The notes under the pieces: model-generated
The model's input: the letters and a program-made list of their open reading frames with translations, nothing else
Told to the model about the DNA's origin: nothing
The model's database searches: none
Translations under genes and position numbers: made by a program
From: Hyphomicrobiales bacterium
GTDB taxonomy: Bacteria; Pseudomonadota; Alphaproteobacteria; Rhizobiales; Aestuariivirgaceae
Direction of reading: 5' to 3'
Length of the DNA: 5,945 nucleotides
Assembly (NCBI GenBank): GCA_027030295.1
Contig: JALVFB010000008.1
Coordinates: 1-5,945, forward strand
Part shown: piece after piece, positions 5,879 through 5,945 of the stretch
How positions within the stretch are numbered: position 1 is the first letter of the stretch
How the letters are laid out: each line of letters opens with the position of its first letter

Positions 5879-5926
5879 CCGTTCCTGCGCCCGACCATGC
5901 GGGGCGGGTGGGGGAGCGGGCCTTTT
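5876..5926 (+). terminator. Rho-independent terminator after the DUF695-RraB gene
   Basis: A very GC-rich stem of about 21 base pairs is followed by TTTT (5923-5926). GGCCCG (5876-5881) pairs with CGGGCC (5917-5922). Pairing continues inward through TTCCT/GGGAG-side bases and CGCCCG/CGGGTG with only two mismatches and a few G-T pairs, closing on a five-base loop at 5897-5901. It starts 27 bases after the stop codon. The T run is short, but the stem is strong. Confidence 0.7.
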
Positions 5927-5945
5927 CGATTCATGGCGGGGGATC

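Overview
The window is a GC-rich stretch of bacterial chromosome that looks alphaproteobacterial. The main evidence is a Fur-family regulator that closely resembles Irr, a regulator typical of Alphaproteobacteria, and a long SUV3-type helicase of the kind seen in that class. A Rhodospirillales-like organism is possible, but the genus cannot be read from this sequence. I see no phage, insertion sequence, CRISPR array or toxin-antitoxin locus.

Layout from left to right. Positions 1-2808 (minus strand) hold most of a SUV3-like ATP-dependent RNA/DNA helicase. Its start is present, but its C-terminal end runs off the left edge after 936 codons. Positions 2809-3334 form a long, less GC-rich gap with no convincing gene. 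It contains two copies of an imperfect repeat, each built around the dyad CGAAC-N7-GTTCG, plus a hairpin and a likely tRNA promoter. A tRNA-Thr(CGT) gene lies at 3335-3410 (plus). It converges on irr at 3476-3898 (minus), with a hairpin between them. A Fur-box-like site lies just upstream of irr. A classical short-chain dehydrogenase follows at 4079-4966 (minus). It is transcribed divergently from a DUF695-RraB two-domain protein at 5103-5849 (plus), which ends in a strong stem-loop followed by a short T run.

These look like largely independent housekeeping and regulatory units, not one operon. Two of them, the SUV3-like helicase and the RraB-domain protein (a family named for inhibition of RNase E), point to RNA metabolism. 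Irr and its upstream Fur-like site point to iron/heme/manganese control. I find no clear evidence of a new multi-gene system. The most noteworthy unexplained signals are the paired dyads upstream of the helicase, the His-Tyr-His variant in Irr, and the Fur-like box over the irr promoter.
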